Shown in pieces: positions 1 through 7,256 of a stretch of DNA of 21,345 nt. The notes under the pieces were generated by a model. It was not told the origin of the DNA and did no database searches. It saw nothing but the letters and a program-made list of their open reading frames with translations. The position numbers and the translations under genes are program-made. The stretch spans positions 1 through 21,345 of the forward strand of contig JAFAAS010000138.1 in the NCBI GenBank assembly GCA_023426435.1, given 5' to 3'. Position 1 is the stretch's first letter; each line of letters opens with the position of its first letter. Origin of the DNA: Verrucomicrobiota bacterium. Lineage in GTDB: Bacteria > Verrucomicrobiota > Verrucomicrobiia > Opitutales > Opitutaceae.

Positions 1-20
1 CCTGACCGCGCACACCAAGC

Positions 21-48
21 AGGGCGGGTCTCCGACCCGCCCTTTTTT
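21..48 (+). terminator. Rho-independent terminator of an upstream gene outside the window
   Basis: A perfect 10-bp stem (21-30 with 34-43) closes a TCC loop and runs directly into six T residues (43-48). It would end transcription arriving from the left on the plus strand. Its sequence resembles the palindromic repeats found elsewhere in the window, for example at 21138-21154, so the terminator may be a co-opted repeat. Confidence 0.85.
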
Positions 49-69
49 ATTTCCCTCGCACAATCAATT

Positions 70-90
70 GTAGCGCGAGGTCTCGCGACC
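70..90 (+). repeat. GTAG-headed short palindromic repeat
   Basis: The tetranucleotide GTAG is followed by CGCGAG-GT-CTCGCG, a perfect 6-bp stem with a 2-nt loop (74-87). The layout, GTAG then a GC-rich inverted repeat, recurs at 498, 3783, 7231, 12753, 12943 and 21103 with different stems. The gap before the first gene (91-184) otherwise holds CTC-rich low-complexity sequence, and I see no clear promoter in it. Confidence 0.55.
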
Positions 91-184
91 CCGCCGCACC
101 GCCATCAAAGCGTCGGGCGAACGCTGGCATTTCCCCATTCTTGCTCTAGACTCTGGGCTCTCAGCTCTTAGCTCATTCATTCCC

Positions 185-826
185 ATGACCCTCACGCCCG
201 AACAGCAACAAGCCGTCTCCAGCTGGATCGCCGCCGGCGATAATCTTTCGACCGTGCAGAAAAAACTCTCCGAAGAGTTCAAACTCTCCCTCACCTACCG
301 CGACGTCCGCTTCCTCGTCGACGACTTGAATCTCTCCCTCAAAGACCCCGCCCCCAAAGTCGATACTTCCGACGTCTCCAAAGCCCCCGCTGCCTCCCAT
401 GGAGGCGCGGCGCCCTCACCGCGCAATACCCCCGCCGACAAAAAAGGCTTCTTCGACAAAGCCAAAGAAAAGCTCGGCCTCGCGAAAGACGAACAGGTAG
501 GGCGAGGCGTCCCCGCCGAGCCGTCACCGTCCGAAAACCCTGACGCCTCCGACTACGCCGACGAACCGTTCGACGACGAAGACGCCCTTCCCCCCGCCGG
601 CGCGAGCAACGTTTCCGTCTCCGTCGACCAGGTCACCCTCATCCCCGGCGCCGTCGCCAGCGGCAGCGTCACGTTCAGCGATGGCGTGACCGGCAAATGG
701 ATCATCGACCAATACGGCCGTCCGGGCTTCACCGAAATCAGCCAGCCCGGCTATCGCCCCGCCGCCGCCGACGCGCAGGCGTTCATGCAAGAACTCTCCC
801 GCGCCCTCCAACAACGCGGCTACTAA
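185..826 (+). CDS. Hypothetical protein with two short domains and a repeat-derived linker
   Basis: I do not recognise a named family. The 213-residue product has no signal peptide or membrane segment. Residues 1-53 look like a compact helical, helix-turn-helix-like domain (TPEQQQAV at the start, then a segment rich in K, L and E). Residues 54-140 form a low-complexity acidic and proline-rich linker. Residues 142-213 form a second folded domain containing GKWIIDQYGRPG and a C-terminal helix. Two palindromic repeats lie in frame in the linker and encode residues 72-80 and 105-114. The ATG at 185 has no Shine-Dalgarno sequence; it follows CTC-rich sequence. A terminator follows at 855-881. The convergent neighbour ligA ends 64 bp downstream. 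The C-bias of the codons and the intact frame support a real gene. Confidence 0.8.
   Translation: MTLTPEQQQAVSSWIAAGDNLSTVQKKLSEEFKLSLTYRDVRFLVDDLNLSLKDPAPKVDTSDVSKAPAASHGGAAPSPRNTPADKKGFFDKAKEKLGLAKDEQVGRGVPAEPSPSENPDASDYADEPFDDEDALPPAGASNVSVSVDQVTLIPGAVASGSVTFSDGVTGKWIIDQYGRPGFTEISQPGYRPAAADAQAFMQELSRALQQRGY
399..424 (+). repeat. TGGAG-headed palindromic repeat inside a coding region
   Basis: This copy of the GATGGAGGCGCGG-type element lies inside the hypothetical gene and encodes HGGAAPSPR (residues 72-80). Close copies occur at 849-876 and 7199-7225, with a decayed one at 10439-10464. Here the G/T at the top of the stem has changed, so the hairpin is shorter than in the 849 copy. Its length keeps the reading frame open. 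Confidence 0.7.
498..523 (+). repeat. GTAG-headed palindromic repeat inside a coding region
   Basis: GTAGGGCGAG, a C-rich centre, then GCCGAGCCG. It closely resembles the intergenic element at 3783-3811. It encodes VGRGVPAEP in the linker of the hypothetical protein, so this one gene carries members of both palindrome families. Confidence 0.65.
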
Positions 827-848
827 TCGTTCGAGAACTCTCCTTGCC

Positions 849-881
849 GATGGAGGCGCGGTGCCCTCACCGCGCCTTTTT
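849..881 (+). terminator. Repeat-derived Rho-independent terminator
   Basis: A perfect 9-bp stem (855-863 with 868-876) with loop CCCT is followed by TTTTT at 877-881 and further T-rich sequence. It lies 29 bp after the stop of the hypothetical gene and should terminate it. The element is a clean copy of the TGGAG-headed palindrome. It also lies just beyond the end of convergent ligA, but there is no T run in that direction. Confidence 0.8.
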
Positions 882-889
882 CTTTTCCA

Positions 890-3100
890 TCACTCCCCAC
901 CACCCACCATGCGCAAAAACTCCGCTTCATCGATCACGGTCACCCCGAGCGCACGCGCTTTCTCCAACTTCGACCCCGCATCCGCCCCCGCGAGCACGTA
1001 ACTCGTCTTCTTGCTCACGCTCCCGCTCACCTTTCCGCCGGCCGCCAAAATCTTCTGCTCCGCCTCCTCGCGCTTCATCGTCGGTAGTGTTCCCGTCAAT
1101 ACAAAGGTCTTCCCCGTAAACGCGCCCGCCGTCATCACCGTTCCCTGCGGATCGATCCCGAGCCTCTTCAATTTTTCCAACAACCGCCTCCCCGGCTCGC
1201 TCGCAAAAAACGCCAGCGCACTCCCCGCCACCGCCGGCCCGATCTCCGACGGCACCCCCGCCAGCACACCGCCATTCAACGACGCGATCTCCGCCTCGAT
1301 CTCCACGCGCCGCGCCTTCCGCCGCTCTTTCTCCGCGTCATCTTTCGCCGGATTCTTCTTCGAGTTCGGACTCTCACGCTCCTTCTCATCCTCGAGCTCC
1401 GCCCGCCGCAACACCGCGCGCAACAGCTCCGACTCCTTCAACTCCGCAAAACTCCGATGACGCCGCCCCAACTCCCGCGCCGTCGTTTCACCGACATCCG
1501 GCACACTCAACGCATACAACCACTTCTCCAGCGGCAACGCTCGCGCCGCCTCCCGCGCCGCCACGACTTTCGTCGCATTTTTTTCCCCAAACACCCGCGG
1601 CTCCTCCGCCGTTCCTAAATTCAGCGTCGCGAGCGTCTCCAAACTCACGTCGTAAAGATCCGGCGGATCCTTCACCAAATCCAACTCCACCAATTTCGCC
1701 GCCACGATGTCGCCCACGCCATCGATCGCCAGCGCGCGACGACTGCAGAAAAACACCAGCCGCCCCACCCGCTGCGCGCGACAATCGTAATTCTGACACT
1801 TCCACGCCGCGCCCACGCCGCTCTCCGTGTCGACTTCCACTTTCGCAATCCGCCCGCCGCACACCGGACACTTCCCTCCCACCGCCTCGAACAAATCGAA
1901 CTCCTTCGCCCCCGCCGGCCGCTCCTCCGGAAACGACCGCAACACCGCCGGAATCACTTCACCTGCCCGCTCGATTTCCACGAGATCGCCGACGCGAATG
2001 TCCTTCACGCGAATCTCGTTCTCGTTGTGCAACGTCGCCCGCGCGATCGTGCTCATCGACAAAAACACCGGCTCCAACTCCGCCACCGGACTCAAGATTC
2101 CCGTCTTACCGACCTGAATCGTGATCGCCTTCAACCGCGTCCGCGCCGTGTCCGGTTTGTATTTATAAGCGATCGCCCACCGCGGCGACTTGTCCGTCGC
2201 CCCCACGATCCGCTGCTGCTCAAACGCGTCCAACTTCACCACCGCGCCGTCTGTCCCATACGCAAAAGTCCGCCGCATCGCATCCAACTCCCCAATCGCC
2301 GCCCACGCCTCATCGATGCCTTTCACGCGCCAGTATTTCTCCACCACCGGCAGCCCCCACGCCTTCAACTTCTCCTGCAACTCCGTCTGCGACCCCACCA
2401 CCGCCGGCTCACAATACCCCATGCTATAAAGCACGATTGAAAGTTTCCGCCGCGCCACCTCCGCCGGATCCAACTGCTTGATCGTCCCCGCCGCCGTATT
2501 CCGCGGATTCGCATAAAGCTCCTCCCCCGCCGCCGCCCGCTCCGCATTGATCCGCTCGAACTCCGCCTGCGTCAGATAAATTTCCCCACGAATCTCCACC
2601 ACCTTCGGCGCCGCACCCGCCAGCACCCTCGGCAGCGCTTCGATCGTCAGCACGTTCACGGTCACATCGTCACCGCGATCCCCGCGTCCACGCGTCACCG
2701 CCCGCACGAGTTTTCCTTCCTCATACGTCAAACTCACCGCCAGCCCGTCGATCTTCGGCTCGACCGTGTAACAAAGCTCCTCCGCCTCCAACAACCGCGC
2801 CATCCGCGCGTGAAACGCCCGCAGCTCCGCCTCGTTGTAGGTATTGTCGAGGCTCATCATCCGCTGCCGGTGCTCCACTTCGCGAAACCCGCGCACCCGG
2901 TCGTCTCCAATCTTCTGCGTCGGCGAATCCTTCGTCGCCAATTGCGGAAACCGCTGCTCCAGCTCCGCCAGCTCCTGCTTCAACAAATCGTATTCAAAAT
3001 CCGATACCTCCGGCTTCGCCTTCCGGTAATAAAGCTCGTCGTGATGCGCGACCTGCGCGCGAAGCTCCTCGATCCGTTTCTGCGCTTTAACGGCGTCCAT
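890..3100 (-). CDS. ligA: NAD-dependent DNA ligase LigA
   Basis: LigA seals nicks in double-stranded DNA during replication and repair, using NAD+ to form a lysyl-AMP intermediate. The 736-residue product shows the full domain order: N-terminal Ia domain (1-70, DELYY and SDFEYD motifs), nucleotidyltransferase domain with active-site KIDG (Lys116), OB fold (about 320-400), four-cysteine zinc finger (Cys411, 414, 435, 440), helix-hairpin-helix region (about 450-650) and C-terminal BRCT domain (about 660-736, FVLTGTL). It is longer than the usual 670 or so residues because of a highly charged insertion at about 562-608 inside the helix-hairpin-helix region. The start overlaps the end of the upstream VanZ gene by 14 nt, which suggests translational coupling. 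Identification is secure. Confidence 0.98.
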   Translation of the reverse strand: MDAVKAQKRIEELRAQVAHHDELYYRKAKPEVSDFEYDLLKQELAELEQRFPQLATKDSPTQKIGDDRVRGFREVEHRQRMMSLDNTYNEAELRAFHARMARLLEAEELCYTVEPKIDGLAVSLTYEEGKLVRAVTRGRGDRGDDVTVNVLTIEALPRVLAGAAPKVVEIRGEIYLTQAEFERINAERAAAGEELYANPRNTAAGTIKQLDPAEVARRKLSIVLYSMGYCEPAVVGSQTELQEKLKAWGLPVVEKYWRVKGIDEAWAAIGELDAMRRTFAYGTDGAVVKLDAFEQQRIVGATDKSPRWAIAYKYKPDTARTRLKAITIQVGKTGILSPVAELEPVFLSMSTIARATLHNENEIRVKDIRVGDLVEIERAGEVIPAVLRSFPEERPAGAKEFDLFEAVGGKCPVCGGRIAKVEVDTESGVGAAWKCQNYDCRAQRVGRLVFFCSRRALAIDGVGDIVAAKLVELDLVKDPPDLYDVSLETLATLNLGTAEEPRVFGEKNATKVVAAREAARALPLEKWLYALSVPDVGETTARELGRRHRSFAELKESELLRAVLRRAELEDEKERESPNSKKNPAKDDAEKERRKARRVEIEAEIASLNGGVLAGVPSEIGPAVAGSALAFFASEPGRRLLEKLKRLGIDPQGTVMTAGAFTGKTFVLTGTLPTMKREEAEQKILAAGGKVSGSVSKKTSYVLAGADAGSKLEKARALGVTVIDEAEFLRMVGGGE

Positions 3101-3551
3101 CCGCCGCGATTACGCATGCCTCCGGATCGATTTCAACGCGCCGTTTGCGAAACACACCCCACACCGGCGACTCCAGCACGCGCCGATACGCATGCCACTC
3201 GGCATACATCACCGTCGCCACGATCGCGCCCAACGTGTCCGCCACCCAATCCCACACGTCCATCGTCCGCCCCGGCGTGAAATGCTGATGCAGCTCATCC
3301 GTCACCCCAAAAACCGATACGATCAAAATCGCCGCATACCTCCCCAGCGGACGCGTCCGCGCCACCGCCCCGATCCGCGCCACCAGCGTCGCCATCAACC
3401 CATACAGCGCAAAATGCACCACTTTGTCGCTCCCATCGAAGGTCTCCGGCAATCCCTCCACCGAACGCCCCGAACACCACGTAATCGCCACCGCCAACGC
3501 CACCGACCAGATCAGTCTTCGGCGGTCGGATTGCGGCGCAGGTGAGGTCAT
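3087..3551 (-). CDS. VanZ-family membrane protein
   Basis: This 154-residue protein matches the VanZ-like family. An early hydrophobic segment (about 13-30) is followed by the DKVVHFALYG motif (about 42-51), then a hydrophobic helix (about 73-85). The family signature GVTDELHQHFTPGRTMD comes next, followed by DWVADTLGAIVA. VanZ homologues are small integral membrane proteins; the founding member gives low-level teicoplanin resistance, but most copies have no known role. The C-terminal 40 residues are a basic cytoplasmic tail. It lies between tRNA-Pro and ligA on the same strand, and its last codons overlap the start of ligA. Family assignment is good; function is unknown. Confidence 0.9.
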   Translation of the reverse strand: MTSPAPQSDRRRLIWSVALAVAITWCSGRSVEGLPETFDGSDKVVHFALYGLMATLVARIGAVARTRPLGRYAAILIVSVFGVTDELHQHFTPGRTMDVWDWVADTLGAIVATVMYAEWHAYRRVLESPVWGVFRKRRVEIDPEACVIAADGRR

Positions 3552-3577
3552 CGAGTCGAAATTCGTCCCTCTCTCTT

Positions 3578-3599
3578 GAGGCGGCGTTCCTTCGCCGCC
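3578..3599. repeat. Short palindromic repeat between tRNA-Pro and the VanZ gene
   Basis: GAG followed by a perfect 7-bp stem (3580-3586 with 3593-3599) and loop TTCCTT. It resembles the TGGAG-headed palindromes. There is no T run on the minus strand after it, so it looks like a processing or stability hairpin rather than a strong terminator. Confidence 0.55.
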
Positions 3600-3609
3600 G
3601 AATCTAAAA

Positions 3610-3686
<77 letters not shown>

Positions 3687-3746
3687 AACAAGAGAACGGT
3701 CACAAAGCGATACCCCGCCGACCGACGCAAGAGTTTTTCTAGCCGA

Positions 3747-3811
3747 GGTGGAGCCCGCCGTCCCGGCGGGCTGCTCCTCTAGGTAGGGCGAGCCGGCCCC
3801 GGCGAGCCGCC
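3747..3811. repeat. Two adjacent palindromic repeats, one of each family
   Basis: The first element is TGGAG-headed, with a perfect 8-bp stem (3753-3760 with 3764-3771) around loop TCC. The second (3783-3811) is GTAG-headed, with GGCGAGCCGG before a C-rich centre and the arm CCGGCGAGCC after it. The second strongly resembles the copy inside the first gene at 498-523. Finding both families side by side suggests they accumulate at the same permissive sites. Confidence 0.65.
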
Positions 3812-3837
3812 ACCCGCTTCGAACACCAGCATCCATC

Positions 3838-3852
3838 ATCCCATTTCCGGGA
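3838..3852 (+). promoter_or_regulatory. Candidate upstream activator site 1 (TCCC-N6-GGGA dyad)
   Basis: ATCCCATTTCCGGGA contains the inverted repeat TCCC/GGGA. The same 15-mer, with 12 identical positions, occurs at 10491-10505 and 18463-18477. Its last base lies 110 bp before the GG of the sigma-54 promoter at 3961, one helical turn farther than at the other two sites (100 and 101 bp). That is the expected place for an NtrC-type enhancer. Binding by the activator encoded at 4287 is inferred. Confidence 0.65.
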
Positions 3853-3960
3853 ATCCTCCCTCCCACGCGCGAAAGGTTTCCACCGCTCCGTCACCCACCC
3901 GAAACCACCCAAAAACTTTTATCCGCTCACCAGCCGTCACTTACGCCGTATCCATTTCCT

Positions 3961-3976
3961 TGGCACGCGCGCTGCA
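3961..3976 (+). promoter_or_regulatory. Sigma-54 promoter 1 (small protein, activator, kinase operon)
   Basis: TGGCACG, four bases, then CTGCA matches the sigma-54 consensus TGGCACG-N4-TTGCA with one mismatch. GG (3962-3963) and GC (3974-3975) have the required spacing. The expected start is near 3987, about 19 nt before the ATG at 4006. It places the activator gene under a promoter of the type it activates. Confidence 0.8.
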
Positions 3977-4005
3977 ATACCCCGGCACAACTCCTCATCA
4001 CCCAC

Positions 4006-4254
4006 ATGAAAACCGCCATCACCGCCATCGCCCTCCTCATCGCCGCCGGCTACCCGTGCGTCGCCTTCGCCGAAGTCCTCGGCGCATCCTTCCCGTCCGC
4101 CATCAACGGCGAAAACGCCCTCGCCGCGTTCACCGCCGCCGTGGCTGTTCTCCTCATCGTCAGCGACTATAGCCGCCGCTCGATCGCACACCGCGCCACC
4201 AGCTACAGCCGCACGCCGTTCCGCAAGCGCGAGAGCCACCGCCTCGCCGCTTGA
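4006..4254 (+). CDS. Small secreted or membrane protein, first gene of the sigma-54 operon
   Basis: I do not recognise a named family. The 82-residue product begins with a basic residue and a hydrophobic stretch (about 3-22) ending in AFA, which could be a signal peptide or a first membrane helix. After a short polar segment a second hydrophobic helix follows (about 38-52). The tail is strongly basic (RRS, RKRESHR) and would be cytoplasmic. The ATG is about 19 nt from the predicted transcription start and has no Shine-Dalgarno sequence; its leader is G-free from 3986. Its TGA overlaps a possible TTG start of the activator gene at 4251. Position suggests a role in signalling to or from the two-component system. 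Alternatively it is a stress-induced membrane peptide. Confidence 0.75.
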   Translation: MKTAITAIALLIAAGYPCVAFAEVLGASFPSAINGENALAAFTAAVAVLLIVSDYSRRSIAHRATSYSRTPFRKRESHRLAA

Positions 4255-4286
4255 CTCACCTCCTTCCGGCTTCGTCACTCGCACCC

Positions 4287-5651
4287 ATGACCCCCTCGGA
4301 AACCCCGCGCATCCTCGTTGCCGACGACCAGCCCGACGTCCTCGAAGCCCTGCGCCTCCTCCTCAAATCCGAAGGTTACCAAATCGAAACCGCGAAATCC
4401 CCGGCCGCCGTCATCAAAGCGGTCGAGGCTCGCGATTTCGGCTTGGTGCTCATGGACCTCAACTACGCCCGCGACACCACCTCCGGCCAGGAAGGTCTCG
4501 ATCTCCTCACCAAACTCTCCGCCCTCGATTCCTCTCTTCCGGTCGTCGTCATGACCGCGTGGGCCAGCGTCGACGTCGCCGTCGAAGCCATGCGCCGCGG
4601 CGCCCGCGATTTCATCACCAAGCCTTGGGACAACCCGCGCCTGCTCGCGATCGTCAAAAACCAGATCGCCCTCGGCAGCGCCGTCCGCGCCTACTCCCGC
4701 CTCCAACAGGAAAACCAACTCCTCCGCGGCAAAGGCGGCCCCAACCTCATCGCGCAATCCGCCGCGATGCGCCCCGTCCTCGATATCATCGCCCGCGTCG
4801 GCCCTTCCGACGCCAACGTCCTCATCACCGGCGAAAACGGCACCGGCAAGGGCGTCGTCGCCCAGGCCCTCCACGCCGTCTCCGCCCGCGCCGCCAAACC
4901 TTTCATCTCCGTCAACATGGGCGGCCTCCCCGAGGGCGTCTTCGAGAGCGAGCTCTTCGGCCACGTGCGCGGCGCGTTCACCGACGCCAAATCCGATCGC
5001 GCCGGCCGCTTCGAACTCGCCGACACCGGCACGTTGTTCATGGACGAAATCGGCAACATTCCCATGAGCCAGCAGGCAAAGCTCCTGCGCACCATCGAAA
5101 CCGGCGAATTCGAACGCGTCGGCTCCTCGCGCACCTACCGCGCCAGCGTCCGCCTCGTCTCCGCCACCAACTCCGATCTCCCCGCCGAAGTCGCCGCCGG
5201 AAAATTCCGCCAGGACCTCCTCTTCCGTCTCAACACGATTCACATCCACCTCCCGCCGCTCCGCGAGCGCCGCGAGGACATCGAGCTCCTCGCCCAACAT
5301 TTCCTCAAGCAGCACGTCGAGCGCTACCGGAAACCCATCACCGGCTTCGACGAATCCGCCGTCCAGGCCATGCGCAATCACCACTGGCCCGGCAACGTCC
5401 GCGAGCTCGATCACGCCGTCGAACGCGGCGTATTGATGTCCCAGGGCAAGGTCGTCCGCGCCCCCGACCTCGGCCTCACCGTCGCCCAGGACGCCACTCC
5501 TCGTCTCGAAGAAATGAGCATCGAAGAGGTCGAAGCGTTCCTCATCAAAAAGACCCTCTCCCGCTGCGACGGCAACGCCCGCCGCGCCGCCGAAGAACTC
5601 GGCCTGAGCCGCAGCGCCTTCTACCGCCGCCTCGAAAAATACGGGTTATAG
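4287..5651 (+). CDS. NtrC-family sigma-54-dependent response regulator
   Basis: The 454-residue protein is a phosphorylation-controlled enhancer-binding protein. The receiver domain (about 7-122) has the acidic pair Asp13/Asp14, phospho-acceptor Asp57, Thr90 and Lys112. The AAA+ domain (about 155-375) has Walker A GENGTGKG (Lys188), GAFTDA at 229-234, Walker B FMDEIG (Asp253, Glu254) and the FRQDLLFRLN arginine segment. The C-terminus (about 412-454) is a Fis-type helix-turn-helix (ARRAAEELGLSRSAFYRRL). GAFTDA replaces the usual GAFTGA sigma-54 contact loop. I chose the ATG at 4287 because the first beta strand follows at once; a TTG at 4251 would add 12 residues and overlap the previous stop. 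The next gene is its likely partner kinase. Candidate targets are the three sigma-54 promoters in this window. Confidence 0.95.
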   Translation: MTPSETPRILVADDQPDVLEALRLLLKSEGYQIETAKSPAAVIKAVEARDFGLVLMDLNYARDTTSGQEGLDLLTKLSALDSSLPVVVMTAWASVDVAVEAMRRGARDFITKPWDNPRLLAIVKNQIALGSAVRAYSRLQQENQLLRGKGGPNLIAQSAAMRPVLDIIARVGPSDANVLITGENGTGKGVVAQALHAVSARAAKPFISVNMGGLPEGVFESELFGHVRGAFTDAKSDRAGRFELADTGTLFMDEIGNIPMSQQAKLLRTIETGEFERVGSSRTYRASVRLVSATNSDLPAEVAAGKFRQDLLFRLNTIHIHLPPLRERREDIELLAQHFLKQHVERYRKPITGFDESAVQAMRNHHWPGNVRELDHAVERGVLMSQGKVVRAPDLGLTVAQDATPRLEEMSIEEVEAFLIKKTLSRCDGNARRAAEELGLSRSAFYRRLEKYGL

Positions 5652-5697
5652 CGCTCACTATCGGGCACTCGCGTTCACCCGAGTCGCCGATTGCAAC

Positions 5698-5813
5698 CGT
5701 GCTCGTGCTCATGATCGTGCTCGTGCTCGCGATCCCTTCCATCTACCTCAGCAACTCGGGCAATCGAGCGAGCACGAGCACGAGTAAGATCACGAGCACG
5801 AATTCGCACGATT
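5698..5813. repeat. Inverted hexamer array between activator and kinase genes
   Basis: The left arm (5698-5734) consists of GTGCTC units with variants such as ATGATC. The right arm (5766-5813) consists of the complementary GAGCAC units with GATCAC variants. The arms can pair over more than 30 nt around a 31-nt centre. The array fills most of the 170-bp gap between 5651 and 5822. Related arrays occur at 13070, 15735, 18356 and 21248. Confidence 0.8.
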
Positions 5814-5821
5814 GACCGCTC

Positions 5822-7234
5822 ATGTCCCGCCCGTCCCGCAAACTCTCCCACGAGCAAGCCGTCTTCTTCCAATCCCTCGCCGGCGCCCTCCCCGCCGTCC
5901 TCGTGGCGATGTGGTTCCTCTGGCTCGCCCCCGCCGAGCTGCTCCCCACGCCGAAAGTTCAGTGGACGCTGTCCCTCCTCATCGTCGGCTGCTGGGTCGG
6001 TTTCGCCCTCGCCGTTCAAACCCGCGTCGTCCGCCCGCTCCAAACGATGGCGAACCTCCTCTCCGCCCTTCGCGAGGGCGACTTCTCCGTTCGCGCCCGC
6101 GGCGCCAACCGCGACGAACCGCTCGGCGATGCGATGGCCGAAATCAACACGCTCAGCCGCACCCTGCAGGAACAACGCCTCAGCGCCCTCGAAGCCACCG
6201 CGCTCCTCCGCACCGTCATGGAGGAAATCGAGGTCGCGATTTTCGCCTTCGACTCCGACGCCAAACTCCGCCTCGCCAATCACGCCGGACAACTCCTCCT
6301 CAAAAAACCCGCCGAACGCATCCTCGGACGCGACGCCTCCGAGCTCGGCCTCGCCGAATGCCTCACCGGCGATCCCGCCCGCCTCCTCAACATCACCTTC
6401 CCCGGCAGCTCCGGCCGCTGGGGCATGCGCCGCAGTTCGTTCCGCGAGGGCGGTCGCCCCCATCACCTCGTCGTCATCGGCGACCTTTCCCAAACGCTCC
6501 GCGAGGAAGAACTCCGCGCCTGGCAAAGACTCGTTCGCGTCCTCGGCCACGAGCTCAACAACTCCCTCGCTCCCATCAAATCCATCGCCGGCAGCCTCGG
6601 CAGCATCCTCCGCCGCGAACAACGCGCCTCCGATTGGGAAGACGATATGCGCACCGGGCTCGACATCATCGCTTCCCGCGCCGACGGCCTCAGCCGCTTC
6701 ATGCAGGCCTACGCCCGCCTCGCCCGTCTTCCCGCGCCCAACCGCTCGCCGTGTGAAGTGAAACCGCTGATACACCGCGTCGCCGCCTTCGAAACCCGCC
6801 GCCCCATCGCCATCCTCGGCGGCCCCGATCTCACCTTCTCCTGCGACGGCGCCCAGATCGAACAGGTCCTCATCAACCTCATCAAAAACGCCGTCGAAGC
6901 CATCCTCGATCCCAGCGTCCCCCACCGCGACGACGAAACTGCCGGGGTCCGCGTGCGCTGGAAAAAAAGCAGCCACCACCTCTCCATCGAGATCGAAGAC
7001 GACGGCCCCGGCATCGCCAACTCCAGCAATCTTTTCGTCCCTTTCTTCACCACCAAACCCGAGGGCTCCGGCATCGGTCTCGTCCTCTGCCGCCAGATCG
7101 CCGAAAACCACGGCGGCTCGCTCACCGTCGAAAATCGATCCGACGGCGCCACCGGCAGCATCGCCCGCCTCCAACTCCCTCTCACGTCCCTCCCCGCCGA
7201 TGGAGGCGCGGTGCCCCCACCGCGCACCCCGTAG
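5822..7234 (+). CDS. Membrane sensor histidine kinase (NtrB/NtrY-like)
   Basis: This 470-residue kinase should phosphorylate the response regulator encoded just upstream. Two membrane helices (about 18-37 and 46-66) are joined by only about 8-10 residues, so there is no periplasmic sensor domain. A HAMP-like linker (about 67-118) and a PAS-like domain (about 122-222) follow. The phospho-acceptor is His243 in GHELNNSLAPI, typical of NtrB-type kinases. The ATPase domain has the N box NLIKNAVEA, DDGPGI, the FFTTKPEGSGIGL lid region, and a terminal beta segment. The last dozen residues (ADGGAVPPPRTP) and the stop codon come from a palindromic repeat, so the original C-terminus was probably different. 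No Shine-Dalgarno sequence precedes the ATG; a hexamer array lies just before it. Confidence 0.94.
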   Translation: MSRPSRKLSHEQAVFFQSLAGALPAVLVAMWFLWLAPAELLPTPKVQWTLSLLIVGCWVGFALAVQTRVVRPLQTMANLLSALREGDFSVRARGANRDEPLGDAMAEINTLSRTLQEQRLSALEATALLRTVMEEIEVAIFAFDSDAKLRLANHAGQLLLKKPAERILGRDASELGLAECLTGDPARLLNITFPGSSGRWGMRRSSFREGGRPHHLVVIGDLSQTLREEELRAWQRLVRVLGHELNNSLAPIKSIAGSLGSILRREQRASDWEDDMRTGLDIIASRADGLSRFMQAYARLARLPAPNRSPCEVKPLIHRVAAFETRRPIAILGGPDLTFSCDGAQIEQVLINLIKNAVEAILDPSVPHRDDETAGVRVRWKKSSHHLSIEIEDDGPGIANSSNLFVPFFTTKPEGSGIGLVLCRQIAENHGGSLTVENRSDGATGSIARLQLPLTSLPADGGAVPPPRTP

Positions 7235-7256
7235 GTTGCACGCTCGCCGCGCAACC
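7199..7256. repeat. Fused TGGAG- and GTAG-headed palindromes at the end of the kinase gene
   Basis: The first element has an 8-bp stem (7206-7213 with 7218-7225) and loop CCCC. The second begins GTAG at 7231 and has the stem GGTTGC (7234-7239) with GCAACC (7251-7256). The kinase stop codon TAG is the TAG of this second element. The first element could weakly attenuate transcription but has no T run. Confidence 0.7.

Larger units (their letters stand above)
3687..4005. other. Divergent intergenic region, 319 bp
   Basis: No coding region is supported here. From left to right it holds the presumed minus-strand promoter area of tRNA-Pro (no clear -35/-10 pair seen), two palindromic repeats (3747-3811), a candidate activator-binding dyad (3838-3852), C/A-rich sequence, and a sigma-54 promoter (3961-3976) reading to the right. 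It is the boundary between housekeeping minus-strand genes and the plus-strand accessory block. Confidence 0.75.

Noticed and set aside
697..1119. Plus-strand frame of 140 codons overlapping the hypothetical gene and ligA
   Set aside because: It overlaps the 3' ends of two supported genes and the terminator between them, and the product is R, P and S-rich without domain features.
4251..4286. TTG start for the response regulator, overlapping the previous stop as TTGA
   Set aside because: Attractive for coupling, but it adds 12 residues before a receiver domain that normally starts within ten residues of its first strand. ATG 4287 fits better.
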